Notes: a model not told the origin generated them from the letters alone. Positions 53,864-61,225 are shown, counted from the first letter of the stretch. The stretch is DNA of 64,000 bases from Cupriavidus pauculus (GCF_022179805.1 NZ_BPUO01000008.1:1-64000); one strand, 5' to 3'. Translations and numbers: made by a program.

Positions 53864-53884
53864 TCCCCGCCAGACGAGCACGAC

Positions 53885-55441
53885 ATGGGACTCTGGAACC
53901 TCTACTTCATCGCCAAGCTCTACCTGTTCCATACCGGGCAGATGAAGCCGATATGGATCCTGAACATCGTCTTTGCGCTGCTGCTGGTGGCGCCCATGGA
54001 ATCGCGGCCGCTGCGCGTGATCCGGCAGGTCCTGGCGATAGGCGTGGGCGCCGCGCTGGCGTGGCGCGAATCGATGCTGCCGCCGTTCGAACGCGTGATC
54101 TCGCAGTTCTCGAACATCCGGGCGTTCACGCCGGCCTACCTGGTGGAGTTGCTGCAGCGGCTGGTGTCGATCCAGATGGTGGTGGCCGTGCTGCTGGTGC
54201 TGGCGGTCTTCCTGCTGGTGAACCGCTGGCTGCGCACCACCACGTTCGTGCTGATCGCGCTGTTCGCGATGCCGTTCTGGTACGGCCTGGGCATCGAGCT
54301 GCCGGGCAGGAGCCAGGCCGTGGCACGCGCCGCCGACAGCCCACGCGCCGACATCAACGCCACCAACAACTACGACGCGATCCTGGCCGCGTTCCGTCAG
54401 CAGGAGGCGCAACGCACCGCCACCGTGGCACCGCTGACCGCCAGCCCCGACGCGCAGTTCGATGTGATCATCCTGCACATCTGCTCGCTGTCGTGGGACG
54501 ACCTGGATGCCGCCCGCAGCCTGAACCATCCGCTGCTGTCGCGCTTCGACTACCTGTTCAAAAACTTCAGCTCGGCCGCCAGCTACAGCGGCCCGGCCGC
54601 GATCCGCGTGCTGCGCGGCGCCTGCGGACAGCAACCGCACAAGAACCTGTACGATCCGGCCCCGGCCGAATGCCACATCTTCGCGGACCTGGCGCAGGCC
54701 GGCTTCACGCCGCATGTGCTGATGAACCACGACGGGCGCTTCGACGATTTCCGTGGCTTCGTAGACAAGGAAATCGGCATGCCCGGCATCCAGCCCGAGG
54801 CCACCGACGGCGTGCCCGTGGCCATGCGCGCCTTCGACGACTCGCCGGTGCTCGGCGATTTCAACACGTTCGACAGCTGGTACACCAAGCGGCTGGCGCA
54901 GGACAAGAAGCCCGTGGCGCTCTACTACAACACCGTGACGCTGCACGACGGCAACCGGCTGCCAGGCAAGCGCCTGACCAGCCTGGAGTCGTACCCGCTG
55001 CGGCTCAAGGCGCTGCTGGACGACGTGGACCGGATCATCGACACCATCGCCAAATCGGGTCGCAAGGCGGTTGTGATCTTCGTGCCGGAGCACGGTGCCG
55101 CGCTGCGCGGGGACAAGAACCAGATCTCGGGCCTGCGCGAGATTCCGACGCCGAACATCATCCACGTACCCGTGGGTGTGAAACTCGTCGGGTTGCCGGG
55201 CACGGAAACGCCGCAGCCCGTGACCATCGATGCGCCGATGAGCTTCCTGGGCCTGTCGCAGCTGATGTTCAACCTGATCGCCGACAGTCCGTTCCGCCAG
55301 GGCGCGCCGGAGCTGTCCCACTATTCGGACGACCTGCCGCAGACCCAGATGGTGGGCGAGAACGAAGGCACCGTCACGATGAAGCGCACCGATGGCTATG
55401 TGGTGCACACGCCCGATGGCGTCTGGGTGGAACAGAAATGA
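53885..55441 (+). CDS. bcsG: Cellulose phosphoethanolamine transferase BcsG
   Basis: BcsG is an inner-membrane protein with a periplasmic alkaline-phosphatase-like domain that puts phosphoethanolamine on cellulose. The 518-residue product has four to five N-terminal helices (about 20-160) and a catalytic domain starting near 185: VIILHICSLSWDDLD, FSSAASYSGPAAIRVLRGAC (Ser nucleophile region), LMNHDGRFDDFRGF, YYNTVTLHDGNRL, VVIFVPEHGAALRGD. These match the metal-binding and nucleophile segments of BcsG. Its presence means the product is probably modified cellulose. It overlaps the bcsR-like gene (ATGA). Confidence 0.93.
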   Translation: MGLWNLYFIAKLYLFHTGQMKPIWILNIVFALLLVAPMESRPLRVIRQVLAIGVGAALAWRESMLPPFERVISQFSNIRAFTPAYLVELLQRLVSIQMVVAVLLVLAVFLLVNRWLRTTTFVLIALFAMPFWYGLGIELPGRSQAVARAADSPRADINATNNYDAILAAFRQQEAQRTATVAPLTASPDAQFDVIILHICSLSWDDLDAARSLNHPLLSRFDYLFKNFSSAASYSGPAAIRVLRGACGQQPHKNLYDPAPAECHIFADLAQAGFTPHVLMNHDGRFDDFRGFVDKEIGMPGIQPEATDGVPVAMRAFDDSPVLGDFNTFDSWYTKRLAQDKKPVALYYNTVTLHDGNRLPGKRLTSLESYPLRLKALLDDVDRIIDTIAKSGRKAVVIFVPEHGAALRGDKNQISGLREIPTPNIIHVPVGVKLVGLPGTETPQPVTIDAPMSFLGLSQLMFNLIADSPFRQGAPELSHYSDDLPQTQMVGENEGTVTMKRTDGYVVHTPDGVWVEQK

Positions 55442-55689
55442 GCGCGCGCCCGATCACCCGGCTGATCACGTCGCGCAAGGCGGCCATCGCCTACAACGAT
55501 GTCGACGCGCTGGCCCAGAAGGTGGACGGCTTTGACAACGGCAACTACTTCGACCAGCAAGGCGAAGTGGAGACCGCCGAGGCCACGCAACGCTGGCCGC
55601 TGCTGGCGCGGGCGATGGGGTTGGACCTTACCGCCCCGGAGACCGGAGAACCCGCGCAATACGCTAATGCCGCCACCCCTCGCGAGTAG
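55438..55689 (+). CDS. bcsR: BcsR-like small regulator at the distal end of the cluster
   Basis: The 83-residue product has NDVDALAQKVDGFDNGNYFD followed by ATQRWPLLARAM. E. coli BcsR shows the same arrangement (NDIVALKQAF..DIDY..LKRWPLLAEF), so a BcsR homologue is likely. BcsR and BcsQ work together to control BcsA assembly. In E. coli bcsR is directly before bcsQ; here it is the last gene, 4.2 kb from bcsQ, and overlaps bcsG by 4 bases. The N-terminal ARPITRLITSRKAA extension is basic. The weakest name in the cluster but supported by motif and linkage. Confidence 0.75.
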   Translation: MSARPITRLITSRKAAIAYNDVDALAQKVDGFDNGNYFDQQGEVETAEATQRWPLLARAMGLDLTAPETGEPAQYANAATPRE

Positions 55690-55785
55690 GGCCGCCTCAC
55701 CGGATTTACAGCAGTTTTCGTCACGGATTCGACATAAACGCCGCCTAGACTCGGGGCCATTTTCCAATTCCCCGCTTGCTTCCTC

Positions 55786-57045
55786 ATGTCCGGCTTCCTG
55801 GTGGATTCCCCTGCTGCGCGACCGCGCTTCCGGCAGCCATGCGCAGAGGACCTGGCCGTGCCTACGCCATCGGTCACCACCGACCACACGAACCAGGACG
55901 TGCTGGAAGTCTTTGCGCTGCACCGTGAGCTCGCCTGCTTGCCCGTCACCGAGCAAGGCCGGCCGATCGGCCTGATCAACCGGTCGATCTTCCTGTCGCA
56001 GATGAGCAAGCCGTATCACCGCGAGCTCTACAACCGCAAGAGTTGCATCGCGTTCATGGATAAGGAACCGCTGGTCGTCGACGCCGAGATGAGCATCGAC
56101 GCGCTGACGTTCCGCACGGTGGAGTATGGCGAGAAGGCGCTGGCCGACGGCTTTATCGTGGCGCGCGCCGGGCAGTACATCGGCCTGGGCCACGGCCTGC
56201 AACTGATGCGCGTGGTAGCCGACATGCAGGCCGAGCGCAACCGCCAGATCATGCACAGCATCGACTACGCGAGCACGATCCAGCGGGCCATGCTGCGTAC
56301 GTCGCGCGAAACGCTGACTGCCACGCTGGCCGACGCCGCGCTGGTGTGGGAGCCGCGCGACGTGGTGGGCGGGGACTTCTATCACTTTGCCGCGTTCAAG
56401 GATGGCTGGTTCGCCGCGCTGGCCGACTGCACCGGCCACGGCGTGCCGGGCGCCTTCATGACACTGATTGCGTCGTCGCTGCTGACCCAGGCGCTGGAGC
56501 AACTGGGCCCGCGTGATCCGGGCGCACTGCTGATGGCCGTGAACCGTGGCATCAAGCAGATGCTGGGCCAGACGGACCGCGAACGGGTTGGCGAAGCACG
56601 CCCGCTGCGCGACACCTCGGAATCGGACGATGGCCTGGATGCCGCGTTCTTCTGGTTCGACAACGCCACGCGCCAGCTCACGTTCGCCGGCGCGAAATCG
56701 TCGCTGTTCGTGCTGCAGCCCGGCGACGCCGATGGCGAGATGATCAACGGCGCGCGCATGGGCGTGGGCTACGTGGACACCACCATGGACTACGTCTGGC
56801 AGAACGGCACCGTGCCCACGCAGACCGGTACGCTGGTATTCGTGACCACCGACGGCCTGATCGACCAGATCGGCGGGCCCAAGGAAATCGCGTTTGGCAA
56901 GCGCCGCATGCGCGAGGCGATCTGCGCGCGGCGCGACGCGTCGGCCGCGCAGATCAGCGACGCCGTGCTGGACGTGCATCGCACGTGGCAAGGCGAGCAG
57001 CGCCGCCGCGACGACCTGACCTTCTTTTGCTTCCGTGCGCAATGA
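55786..57045 (+). CDS. siaA: SiaA-like PP2C-type protein phosphatase with CBS-like N-terminus
   Basis: In Pseudomonas SiaA dephosphorylates SiaC and thereby turns on the cyclase SiaD. The 419-residue product has a C-terminal SpoIIE/PP2C phosphatase (about 170-418) with metal-binding motifs VGGDFYHF, LADCTGHGVPGAFMT, TTDGLIDQ and RRRDDLTFF. The first 150 residues look like a CBS pair (HRELACLPVTEQGRPIGLIN, LADGFIVARAGQYIGLGHG). P. aeruginosa SiaA is longer and membrane-bound with a HAMP, whereas this protein is soluble, suggesting a cytosolic input. It begins 96 bases after bcsR and opens the sia operon. Confidence 0.88.
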   Translation: MSGFLVDSPAARPRFRQPCAEDLAVPTPSVTTDHTNQDVLEVFALHRELACLPVTEQGRPIGLINRSIFLSQMSKPYHRELYNRKSCIAFMDKEPLVVDAEMSIDALTFRTVEYGEKALADGFIVARAGQYIGLGHGLQLMRVVADMQAERNRQIMHSIDYASTIQRAMLRTSRETLTATLADAALVWEPRDVVGGDFYHFAAFKDGWFAALADCTGHGVPGAFMTLIASSLLTQALEQLGPRDPGALLMAVNRGIKQMLGQTDRERVGEARPLRDTSESDDGLDAAFFWFDNATRQLTFAGAKSSLFVLQPGDADGEMINGARMGVGYVDTTMDYVWQNGTVPTQTGTLVFVTTDGLIDQIGGPKEIAFGKRRMREAICARRDASAAQISDAVLDVHRTWQGEQRRRDDLTFFCFRAQ

Positions 57046-57075
57046 CTCACGTTTTGCGCACCCAACCGTTTGCCC

Positions 57076-57648
57076 ATGACCGCCGCACAATCGATTGACA
57101 AGGAATTTGAGCCTTTCTTCCAGATGGCTCGGGAACGCAACGTGATTTTCTACTACGTCGGCTACTTTTCGCAGAACATCATCGCCGCCATGTCCGATGC
57201 GGTGCGCCTGCAGCTTACCGTGAGCGGCGTGGATGGCACCACGCGGCGCAAGCTGTTCTCGTCGTTCGTGGAGATGGCGCAGAACATCGTGCACTATTCC
57301 TCGGATTCGCTGACGGCGCCGTCGCAGCCCGATGGCCAGCTGCGCCACGGGTCGGTCTGCATCAGTATGGTGGACGAGCACTATCGACTGATGTGTTCGA
57401 ACCCGGTTTCCTCGGCCCGCGTGGAGCAGTTGCGCGGCTCGCTGGAGAAGGTGCGGACCATGACACTGGAAGAGATCAAGCGCGCCTACAAGGAAACGTT
57501 GCGCGCGGACGCCCCCGAGGGCAGCAAGGGCGCCGGGCTCGGCTTCCTGACGATGGCGCGAGATGCCAGCGCGCCCCTGGAGTACAACTTTCAGCCGATC
57601 GATACGGACCCGGTTTCGACGATGTTTCAGCTCGTCGCCACCATCTGA
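57076..57648 (+). CDS. siaB: SiaB-like protein kinase for SiaC
   Basis: The 190-residue product has the SiaB/DUF6272 pattern: EFEPFFQMARERNVIFYYVG, SFVEMAQNIVHYSSDSL (with the Asn expected in a GHKL-type ATP site) and EGSKGAGLGFLTMARDASAP (G box). SiaB phosphorylates SiaC and so keeps SiaD off. An ATG at 57076 is used; an upstream TTG at 57070 is in frame. It lies 30 bases after siaA and 23 before siaC. Confidence 0.9.
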   Translation: MTAAQSIDKEFEPFFQMARERNVIFYYVGYFSQNIIAAMSDAVRLQLTVSGVDGTTRRKLFSSFVEMAQNIVHYSSDSLTAPSQPDGQLRHGSVCISMVDEHYRLMCSNPVSSARVEQLRGSLEKVRTMTLEEIKRAYKETLRADAPEGSKGAGLGFLTMARDASAPLEYNFQPIDTDPVSTMFQLVATI

Positions 57649-57671
57649 CCCGACCGATCGCACAGAACGCC

Positions 57672-58061
57672 ATGGAAAACCTGTTTATCGCCGCCACGCC
57701 AAGCTCGCCGGAAGTGAGCTTCGATTTCGCGCGGCACACGCTCTCGCTCAAGGGCGAGTCGTATCCCGAGAATGCCGCCGTGTTCTACGGCGAAGCCCTG
57801 AGCCGCCTGCGCACTTACCTGACGGACTGCGAGGACACGGACATCACCGTGAACGTGGCCCTGACGTACTTCAACAGCTCCAGCACCAAGATGCTGTTCA
57901 GCATGTTCGACGCGCTCAACGAGGCGGCCGAACGCGGCAACCACGTCACACTGCACTGGTTCCACGACGAGGACGACGACACGATCCTGGAATTCGGCCA
58001 GGAACTGCACGATGACTTTCCCGCCATCGAGTTCATCGACGAAGTGACCACCAGCAGTTGA
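57672..58061 (+). CDS. siaC: SiaC-like partner protein (DUF1987)
   Basis: The 129-residue product fits the DUF1987/SiaC family: MENLFIAATPSSPEVSFDFA, SLKGESYPENAAVFYGEALS, VALTYFNSSSTKMLFSMFD, VTLHWFHDEDDDTILEFGQE. Thr72 in SSSTKM is the probable phosphorylation site, by match to the reported Pseudomonas Thr68. Unphosphorylated SiaC binds and activates SiaD. The stop at 58061 lies close to the siaD start, so the two are probably coupled. Confidence 0.92.
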   Translation: MENLFIAATPSSPEVSFDFARHTLSLKGESYPENAAVFYGEALSRLRTYLTDCEDTDITVNVALTYFNSSSTKMLFSMFDALNEAAERGNHVTLHWFHDEDDDTILEFGQELHDDFPAIEFIDEVTTSS

Positions 58062-58075
58062 ACGCACCGCGCGAC

Positions 58076-58810
58076 ATGCCCTCCGCCGCAGCCATGTCGG
58101 AACCGGACCTGTTCGAATCGGAGAACAGCGCCCTAGCGCACGCCAAGGCCGTGTTCTGCGACGTCGACGCGGGCGAGGAAGCCTATCGCCATACGCTCGG
58201 CCAGCTGATCAGCTACTACGAACGGCTCATGCGGGAAACGCGCCGACTGATCCGGCGCAGCGACCGCGAAGAGCTGGAAATGAACCGGCTGAACCACCGG
58301 CTGCAGGAGCTGGCACAGGAGCTTGAATATCGGGCCACGCACGACACGCTGACCGGCGCCCTGAATCGCGGCGCCGTGATCGACCGCGCCACGGCCGCGC
58401 TGGCGCGCGGCAGCCTGGCGCTGATCGTGCTCGACATCGACTACTTCAAGCGGCTCAACGACGATTTCGGGCACCCGGCCGGTGACACCGTGATCTGCGG
58501 CGTGACAGCCTGTCTGAAGGACACCGTCCGCGCGGAAGGCGCCATCGGGCGCGTGGGGGGCGAGGAATTCGCGGCACTATTGCCTGGAATATCCATGGAC
58601 GACGCGCTGGAACTGGCCGAGCAGATGCGCCGCGCGATTGCCGACCTCGGCTTTCCGCCGCCCGTGAACCGCCAGGTAACCGCCAGCTTTGGCGTCAGCT
58701 GGTCGGCCCAGGGCCGCAGCTTCGAGCACGCCTACGGCCGCGCCGACGAAGCCCTTTACGAAGCCAAGCGCAGCGGCCGCAATCGCGTGACGCGCGCCCT
58801 CGCGGCCTGA
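58076..58810 (+). CDS. siaD: SiaD-like diguanylate cyclase
   Basis: The 244-residue product has an N-terminal helical stalk (about 15-90; coiled coil EELEMNRLNHRLQELAQELE), the SiaC-binding region in SiaD, followed by a GGDEF domain (about 95-244) with RVGGEEFAALL. The GGEEF form is catalytically competent. There is no RxxD I-site at the usual place (RAEGAIGRV precedes it), so feedback inhibition may be absent. ATG 58076 is chosen; a TTG at 58058 overlapping the siaC stop and an ATG at 58094 are alternatives. Its c-di-GMP could feed BcsA and BcsE encoded just upstream. Confidence 0.92.
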   Translation: MPSAAAMSEPDLFESENSALAHAKAVFCDVDAGEEAYRHTLGQLISYYERLMRETRRLIRRSDREELEMNRLNHRLQELAQELEYRATHDTLTGALNRGAVIDRATAALARGSLALIVLDIDYFKRLNDDFGHPAGDTVICGVTACLKDTVRAEGAIGRVGGEEFAALLPGISMDDALELAEQMRRAIADLGFPPPVNRQVTASFGVSWSAQGRSFEHAYGRADEALYEAKRSGRNRVTRALAA

Positions 58811-58841
58811 GCAGCGCCGCCTGCGCCCTGCTTCGCCCGCG

Positions 58842-58970
58842 TTATTGCCTGCCGATCCTCTCGGGGTGCGTGGCGTAGTACGCCAGAACCAGCGATGCGG
58901 TGAACGCCATGCCGGCCACGGCAAATGCGATCAGCGTCGACACGGCAAATCCTCCGTTTTCCTTCGACAT
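58842..58970 (-). CDS. 42-residue single-pass membrane protein
   Basis: The product begins MSKENGGFAV, has one hydrophobic helix (TLIAFAVAGMAFTASLVLAY) and ends ATHPERIGRQ. CGGAG with spacing 7-8 precedes the ATG at 58970. It is convergent to siaD (32 bases between stops) and divergent from the coiled-coil gene at 59105. The family is unknown; short hydrophobic proteins often modulate a larger membrane partner. An in-frame upstream extension to 59039 is less likely since it lacks a ribosome-binding site. Confidence 0.6.
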   Translation of the reverse strand: MSKENGGFAVSTLIAFAVAGMAFTASLVLAYYATHPERIGRQ

Positions 58971-59104
58971 GCGGGGCTCCGGTGAAGTGGGTGTCCTTGC
59001 ATGGTAGGCGGGACTGTCCGACTTTGCGAATCGTCTCATATCAATCGGAGCGAAAACACGCGAGAGTCAGGGCTGAACAGTTCAGGCCAAGGAGGCTTAC
59101 CAAT

Positions 59105-59710
59105 ATGCGAGGACAGACCAGACATCGATCGGGCAGACGCCACTATCGTACGGACACGGTGACCTGGGGCGAATTCGACGCGCACCTGCGGCGCTTCGAC
59201 GAGCGTCTGGACCAGCCGCTCGAACGCATCGACGCGCGCTTCGCCGCCATGGACAAGCGCGCGGCGGCAACCGAAAAACGAATCGAGCAGTTGTCCGGCG
59301 AGATGAATCGCGGGTTCGATCGCCTGAGCGCCGAGATGGACCGTGGCTTCCGGCTCGAACGCGAACGCGTGGACGTTCAGTTTGCCGCGTTGCATGAGCG
59401 GCAGCGGGAGCACGAGGTCCGCTTCACGGAACAGCTCAAGCTGAACCGCGAGGAATTCCTGGAAACGCGCCGGGAAACCCGATCGCTGAAATGGAACATC
59501 TGGATTGCCGCCAGCGCAACCGCCGTCGCGCTGGCCAGCCTCAACGCGACCATGACGTCGGGGATCATCAGCGCGTTCGAATCGGGCAGGAACATGGCGG
59601 CGGCAAGCGCCGCGCAGGTTGACAGGACAACCACGCCGCAACGGAAACTTCCCCTCCACCGTAGGGAAGACGCCGGAGATACATTAGAAGACAATCAACC
59701 CCAGTCATGA
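59105..59710 (+). CDS. Coiled-coil protein with one membrane helix
   Basis: The 201-residue product has a basic N-terminus (MRGQTRHRSGRRHYRTD) and a long charged coiled coil (about 20-140; heptad-like FDERLDQPLERIDARFAAMD and IEQLSGEMNRGFDRLSAEMD). One membrane helix follows (about 137-157; WNIWIAASATAVALASLNAT) with a Thr/Arg-rich tail. It resembles DUF1640/CCDC90-like small coiled-coil membrane proteins in layout only. AGGAGG lies about 9 bases before ATG 59105. It ends 23 bases before a strong terminator, so it is a single-gene transcript. Function unknown. Confidence 0.65.
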   Translation: MRGQTRHRSGRRHYRTDTVTWGEFDAHLRRFDERLDQPLERIDARFAAMDKRAAATEKRIEQLSGEMNRGFDRLSAEMDRGFRLERERVDVQFAALHERQREHEVRFTEQLKLNREEFLETRRETRSLKWNIWIAASATAVALASLNATMTSGIISAFESGRNMAAASAAQVDRTTTPQRKLPLHRREDAGDTLEDNQPQS

Positions 59711-59733
59711 TTGACCCCATGACATTTATCCCG

Positions 59734-59767
59734 GCCCGCTCGCCCCCGCGCAGCGGGCACTTTTTTT
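59734..59767 (+). terminator. Rho-independent terminator
   Basis: GCCCGCT (59734-59740) pairs with AGCGGGC (59752-59758), followed by AC and seven T (59761-59767). It ends the transcript of the coiled-coil gene, 23 bases after its stop, and abuts the convergent LysR gene. Confidence 0.85.
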
Positions 59768-59772
59768 GGGGC

Positions 59773-60774
59773 TCAGGTTATTGCGTCGCCGTCGCACCGG
59801 AAATCGAGCGCCCGGATCGCATCGGTCATGAAGTCGATGAACACGCGAATGCGCGCGGGCAGGTGCTGGCGGCTGAGGTAGCAGAGATAGTGGCCGCGAT
59901 CGGACGGCGCATACGAAGGCATTGCCACCACCAGTTGCCCGGCGGCAATGTGCTCGCGCACCAGGTAGCCCGCCGTCTGTGCGATGCCCTGCCCCTGCAG
60001 CACGGCGTCGAGCACGAGTTCAAAGTCATTGAAAGTACGCCGGGGAGCGGGCTGGTACTTGCGCAACTGGCCGTCGACATTGAATTCCCACTCGAACAGG
60101 CGGCCATGCCAGAAGCGATAGTTGATGCACTGATGCGCGACTAGATCGTCGGGGGTTTCGGGCAGCCCGTATTCCTGCGCATACGCGGGCGATGCCACCA
60201 TGATCATCTGCATCGGCATCAGGAGCTTGCCGACGATGGCCGAGTCCTCGATACGGCCATTGCGGAACGCCACGTCGATATCGTCCGACACAAAGTCGGT
60301 CGGCCGGTCGTCGAGCAGCAGTTCCAGGTCGATGCCTGGATAGACCTTGGAAAAGCGTTCGAGCAGCGGCGCCACGACGCGTCGACCAAAACACAGTGAC
60401 GAGCTGATGCGCACCAGTCCACTGGGCGGCCCCGTACGCAGATCGATCATCTCGCGCATCGCATCGACGATATGCGTCACGCCGAGATGGCAGTTGTCGT
60501 AGAAGCGCTGGCCTTCGCGCGTGAGCGTCGTCGTACGCGTGGTGCGCAGAAACAATCGCGTATTCAACTGGGCTTCCAGCTTCGAGACATTGCGACTGAC
60601 CGCCGAGCGCCCGATACCCAGCCGCTGAGCCGCCTTGGCAAAGTTTCCTTCGCTCGCCACGGCCACGAACGCCATGATGCCCGCGTAGCTCGACGCAAAA
60701 CTGGCAGACAACGGGTTGGCGCGCTGCGTGCCATCCAGCTCGATGCCACGCTCCAATATTTCCAAATCGCTCAT
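59773..60774 (-). CDS. LysR-family transcriptional regulator
   Basis: The 333-residue regulator has the HTH SEGNFAKAAQRLGIGRSAVS, RNVSKLEAQLNTRLFLRTTR (usual LysR signature, residues about 40-85) and a C-terminal effector domain (GLVRISSSLCFGRRVVAPLL, DDIDVAFRNGRIEDSAIVGK, LQGQGIAQTAGYLVREHIAA). It has a 30-residue N-terminal extension before the HTH. ATG 60774 is chosen over an in-frame upstream codon at 60807. No convincing target gene is divergent; the next feature is tRNA-Ser. Effector unknown. Confidence 0.9.
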   Translation of the reverse strand: MSDLEILERGIELDGTQRANPLSASFASSYAGIMAFVAVASEGNFAKAAQRLGIGRSAVSRNVSKLEAQLNTRLFLRTTRTTTLTREGQRFYDNCHLGVTHIVDAMREMIDLRTGPPSGLVRISSSLCFGRRVVAPLLERFSKVYPGIDLELLLDDRPTDFVSDDIDVAFRNGRIEDSAIVGKLLMPMQMIMVASPAYAQEYGLPETPDDLVAHQCINYRFWHGRLFEWEFNVDGQLRKYQPAPRRTFNDFELVLDAVLQGQGIAQTAGYLVREHIAAGQLVVAMPSYAPSDRGHYLCYLSRQHLPARIRVFIDFMTDAIRALDFRCDGDAIT

Positions 60775-60909
60775 GCAGGGAAGTCTCGATGCTCGCGTCC
60801 AGGTCACGCGAAAATAATTGACCAGTCAGATATTAACGCAAGACGCAACCCACGCGGACGCCGCCGAAGCCACTTGCCGTCACGGCATGACGATGCACTG
60901 CATCACTGC

Positions 60910-60937
60910 TAGACACCCGCGTCGGCTCTGCTATAAT
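60910..60937 (+). promoter_or_regulatory. sigma70 promoter of tRNA-Ser
   Basis: TAGACA (60910-60915, 5 of 6 matches to TTGACA) and a perfect TATAAT (60932-60937) are separated by 16 bases. The box ends 12 bases before the tRNA, a normal stable-RNA promoter. CCGCG follows the -10 box, a GC-rich discriminator typical of growth-rate control. Confidence 0.85.
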
Positions 60938-60949
60938 CCGCGACTTCCC

Positions 60950-61040
60950 GGAGAGATGGATGAGTGGTTGAAGTCGCACGCCTGGAAAGCGTGTATAGGT
61001 TAATAGCCTATCAGGGGTTCGAATCCCCTTCTCTCCGCCA
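60950..61040 (+). tRNA. tRNA-Ser (anticodon GGA)
   Basis: GGAGAGA (60950-60956) pairs with TCTCTCC (61030-61036); discriminator G and encoded CCA end at 61040. The anticodon loop CTGGAAA gives GGA, which reads UCC and UCU serine codons. A long variable arm (GTATAGGTTAATAGCCTAT region) marks a class II tRNA, as expected for Ser. T-arm GGGGTTCGAATCCCC is perfect. The 463-bp stretch 60775-61237 contains this gene, its promoter and terminator, and a duplicated 3' end. Confidence 0.97.
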
Positions 61041-61047
61041 GAATTTG

Positions 61048-61069
61048 AACGCCCGCGCAAGCGGGCGTT
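61048..61069 (+). terminator. tRNA-Ser terminator
   Basis: AACGCCCGC (61048-61056) pairs with GCGGGCGTT (61061-61069) around GCAA, followed by TTCGTTT. It begins 8 bases after the tRNA CCA end. A near-identical hairpin occurs again at 61196-61217. Confidence 0.85.
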
Positions 61070-61106
61070 TTCGTTTCCGGAGAGAAGCAAGCCAATAGTT
61101 TGGCTT

Positions 61107-61156
61107 GCGCAGGGGATTCGAAGGGATTCGCTTGCAAGCGAATCCGCGGCCTGCGC
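61107..61156. other. Compound hairpin with perfect inner palindrome
   Basis: An outer stem GCGCAGG (61107-61113) and CCTGCGC (61150-61156) encloses a perfect 22-base palindrome at 61124-61145 whose arm is GGATTCGCTTG. A further stem GCAAGCCAA/TTGGCTTGC lies at 61087-61108 with loop TAGT. The dense symmetry sits between the two copies of the tRNA 3' end. It codes for no protein I can support. Confidence 0.6.
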
Positions 61157-61165
61157 GTGTGTAGG

Positions 61166-61225
61166 CGAATCCCCTTCTCCCCGCCAGAGATTTCCAACGC
61201 CCGCGTCAGCGGGCGTTTTCGTTTC
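61166..61225 (+). repeat. Second copy of the tRNA-Ser 3' end plus terminator
   Basis: This copy matches 61020-61077: CGAATCCCCTTCTCCCCGCC (against CTCTCC in the gene), then AGA, TTT and the terminator AACGCCCGC-GTCA-GCGGGCGTT (61196-61217). The tRNA body is missing. It is a direct repeat of the tail of the tRNA gene, 146 bases downstream, as left by integration events or by decay of a tandem tRNA copy. Confidence 0.75.

Noticed and set aside
53341..55689. Long plus-strand frame running from bcsA through bcsG into the bcsR-like gene
   Set aside because: Only the last 252 bases, starting at the ATG at 55438, look like protein; the rest is an out-of-frame reading of bcsA and bcsG.
61000..61197. 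Short minus-strand frames across the tRNA and its repeat
   Set aside because: They read through a tRNA gene and palindromes; familiar spurious peptides of the 'RFPGVRLQPLIHLSGK' sort come from tRNA-Ser genes.
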